From: Marsupella aquatica
Lineage: Eukaryota; Marchantiophyta
Assembly: GCA_973895155.1 (NCBI GenBank)
Contig: OZ316897.1
Span: 558,001 to 622,000 of the forward strand
Length of the DNA: 64,000 nt
Direction of reading: 5' to 3'
The stretch's first letter is position 1. Every line of letters starts with the position of its first letter. Under the pieces are notes generated by a model. The model searched no databases. It saw only the letters and a list, made by a program, of their open reading frames with translations, and had not been told where the DNA came from. Positions 62,972 to 64,000 of this stretch are shown piece after piece. The translations under genes and the position numbers were made by a program.

Positions 62972-64000
62972 GAATGAGGTGATCTGAGGAGAATGTTTTG
63001 GGAATTGTAGAGACATATATAGAGCTGCAATTTTTGCAGTAGTGTTTTTGCATACGGATTTTGTGGCCAGGATTTTCTACAGGCCCCAACAGTTTAGTGT
63101 GGTTCTTTCTATCTCTGCTTGGATTAGTTACAATCAATCAATCTTGTATCCTGTGAGTACTTGATTTACTGTACAAAGCTAAAGTCTAGCTTGCATAAAT
63201 AAATTGAGTGACTACAAGATGTCTCATTTTGTACAAATCTTGATGTATTGGAAACTATAGAGAAATAGAGTTGCCTACTTGACAATTGCTAGAGTAGTTT
63301 TTTTAATCGCGGAAAAGTAAACTGAATTCTACAGGCCAAACAGTTCAATGGATTACATGGATTTGTTACAGTCAATTTTGTAATCCGCATGGTATTGCAT
63401 TTACTATTGAAAGCAACAGGACTTGCACTGTAAATAAACTGAGCTAGTGTTTGTGACTCGTGTTTATGAAGAAACAATGAATGAGTTTAATTTTTGTTTA
63501 TAGTCCAAAATGTTGGCCTTCAACAATGCCAAGCTTTCGACCTATATCCAGGTTGTTGTTTGGATCATAATGTAGATGTTAGCGCAATTAGTTATTGTGA
63601 GAAACCTTAGAAAGTGAACCCTTCATAGCAATCATTTGCCTTGGAATAGAAAATGCCATTGATGCTCATAGTGATCTCAGTATGTACACTCAGGAAAAAA
63701 CTGAATGAGTGTACATACTGGTACTGTGAAACAATCATGCTCCTCCTTTGATGATTGAAATAAAGAAATCAAACTAAGGCAGATCTCAAAAGTATGCTAT
63801 AACATGCATGGGGGTAAAATAAGATCTGGATGGAGGTTGAGAGCTAAAATTTGCTTCCCTTTGCAAAGTTCTGGGAACTAAGGCACTACACCGAACAGGA
63901 GGAACAGACTAAGGTGATCACCGAATTGAGATAATTAAAGTTGCACCAGAGGTCCAGGAAGGCAACAGAGAAGAATATGGACATCCATTGGCATTTGATG
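62972..64000. other. E4 non-coding interval to the window edge
   Basis: Inverted counterpart of 16637-15538. No gene recognised. It contains the conserved hairpin with 15 bp arms CAGTATGTACACTCA (63678-63692) and TGAGTGTACATACTG (63706-63720). Confidence 0.5.

Larger units (their letters stand above)
58013..64000 (-). mobile_element. E4 transposon, right-hand part, reverse orientation, runs off the window
   Basis: It begins with the E right terminal repeat (GGCCAAAAGCAAGCTAGAGG) and matches 20192-15538 in reverse complement to the window end; base 64000 pairs with 15538. It contains the full-length RING-like gene with its coiled coil, the AATAC array and an intact RPA-like gene. Compared with E1 it has about 1.27 kb more in the RING gene and a 160 bp extra segment at 60833-60990. 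Confidence 0.85.

Noticed and set aside
1-64000. tRNA, rRNA or organelle-derived DNA
   Set aside because: I found no cloverleaf, rRNA core or plastid/mitochondrial gene by eye; a covariance-model search was not possible.

Overview
This 64 kb window looks like transposon-filled heterochromatin from a streptophyte (plant-lineage) nuclear genome. The evidence is plant-type CACTA/EnSpm elements (tnp2, DUF4218, DUF4216), GT-AG introns, TTTAGGG-type telomere-like tracts and a captured plastid-type enoyl-ACP reductase fragment. The species is not identifiable from the sequence. A Gypsy element carrying a DNA methyltransferase, together with multi-gene DNA transposons, suggests a charophyte, bryophyte, lycophyte or fern more than a flowering plant; that is inference. 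I see no intact host gene, rRNA or tRNA.

Layout. (1) 1-8788: CACTA-A, cut by the window edge. It has tnp2 and a SET-domain region on the minus strand, a degenerate telomere-like tract, and a TNPA-like accessory gene on the plus strand. (2) 8789-20192: right-hand part of a DNA transposon called E1 here. It holds a WRKY/GCM1-type transposase flanked by palindrome arrays, plus NIF-phosphatase-like, RPA-like and RING-like genes. (3) 20193-22244: 3' half of a Ty3/Gypsy element (DNA methyltransferase C-terminus, RT, RNase H). (4) 22245-34173: CACTA-B, an inverted near-copy of CACTA-A, with a 2 kb solo LTR inside tnp2. (5) 34174-38125: left part of E1 with its DDE-type transposase. (6) 38126-40899: 5' half of the same Gypsy (protease, methyltransferase N-terminus), split by a second solo LTR. 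(7) 41918-44317: a decayed 800-codon ORF of unknown type. (8) 44745-58012: another E copy (E3), interrupted by an 11.2 kb CACTA-C (45047-56280) that carries 704 bp tandem repeats and an enoyl-ACP reductase pseudogene. (9) 58013-64000: E4, a further E copy in reverse orientation, matching 15538-20192 as an inverted repeat.

How it fits together. The Gypsy methyltransferase is broken exactly at the two E1 terminal inverted repeats, and both break points carry the same 5 bp duplication (TTGTT). The two halves lie in opposite orientation and are separated by CACTA-B. Flipping the segment 8789-22244 between the inverted CACTA-A and CACTA-B rejoins Gypsy protease - methyltransferase N - E1 - methyltransferase C - RT - RNase H. 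The window therefore records nested insertion followed by an inversion between CACTA copies, or an assembly error of that shape.

The most unusual biology is that two unrelated transposons here carry chromatin or DNA modification enzymes: a SET-domain protein in the CACTA family and a cytosine-5 methyltransferase in the Gypsy. In addition, E elements appear to carry accessory RING-, RPA- and NIF-like genes beside a DDE transposase. Most genes are decayed. The most intact ones are TNPA and tnp2 in CACTA-A and the RPA-like gene in E4.
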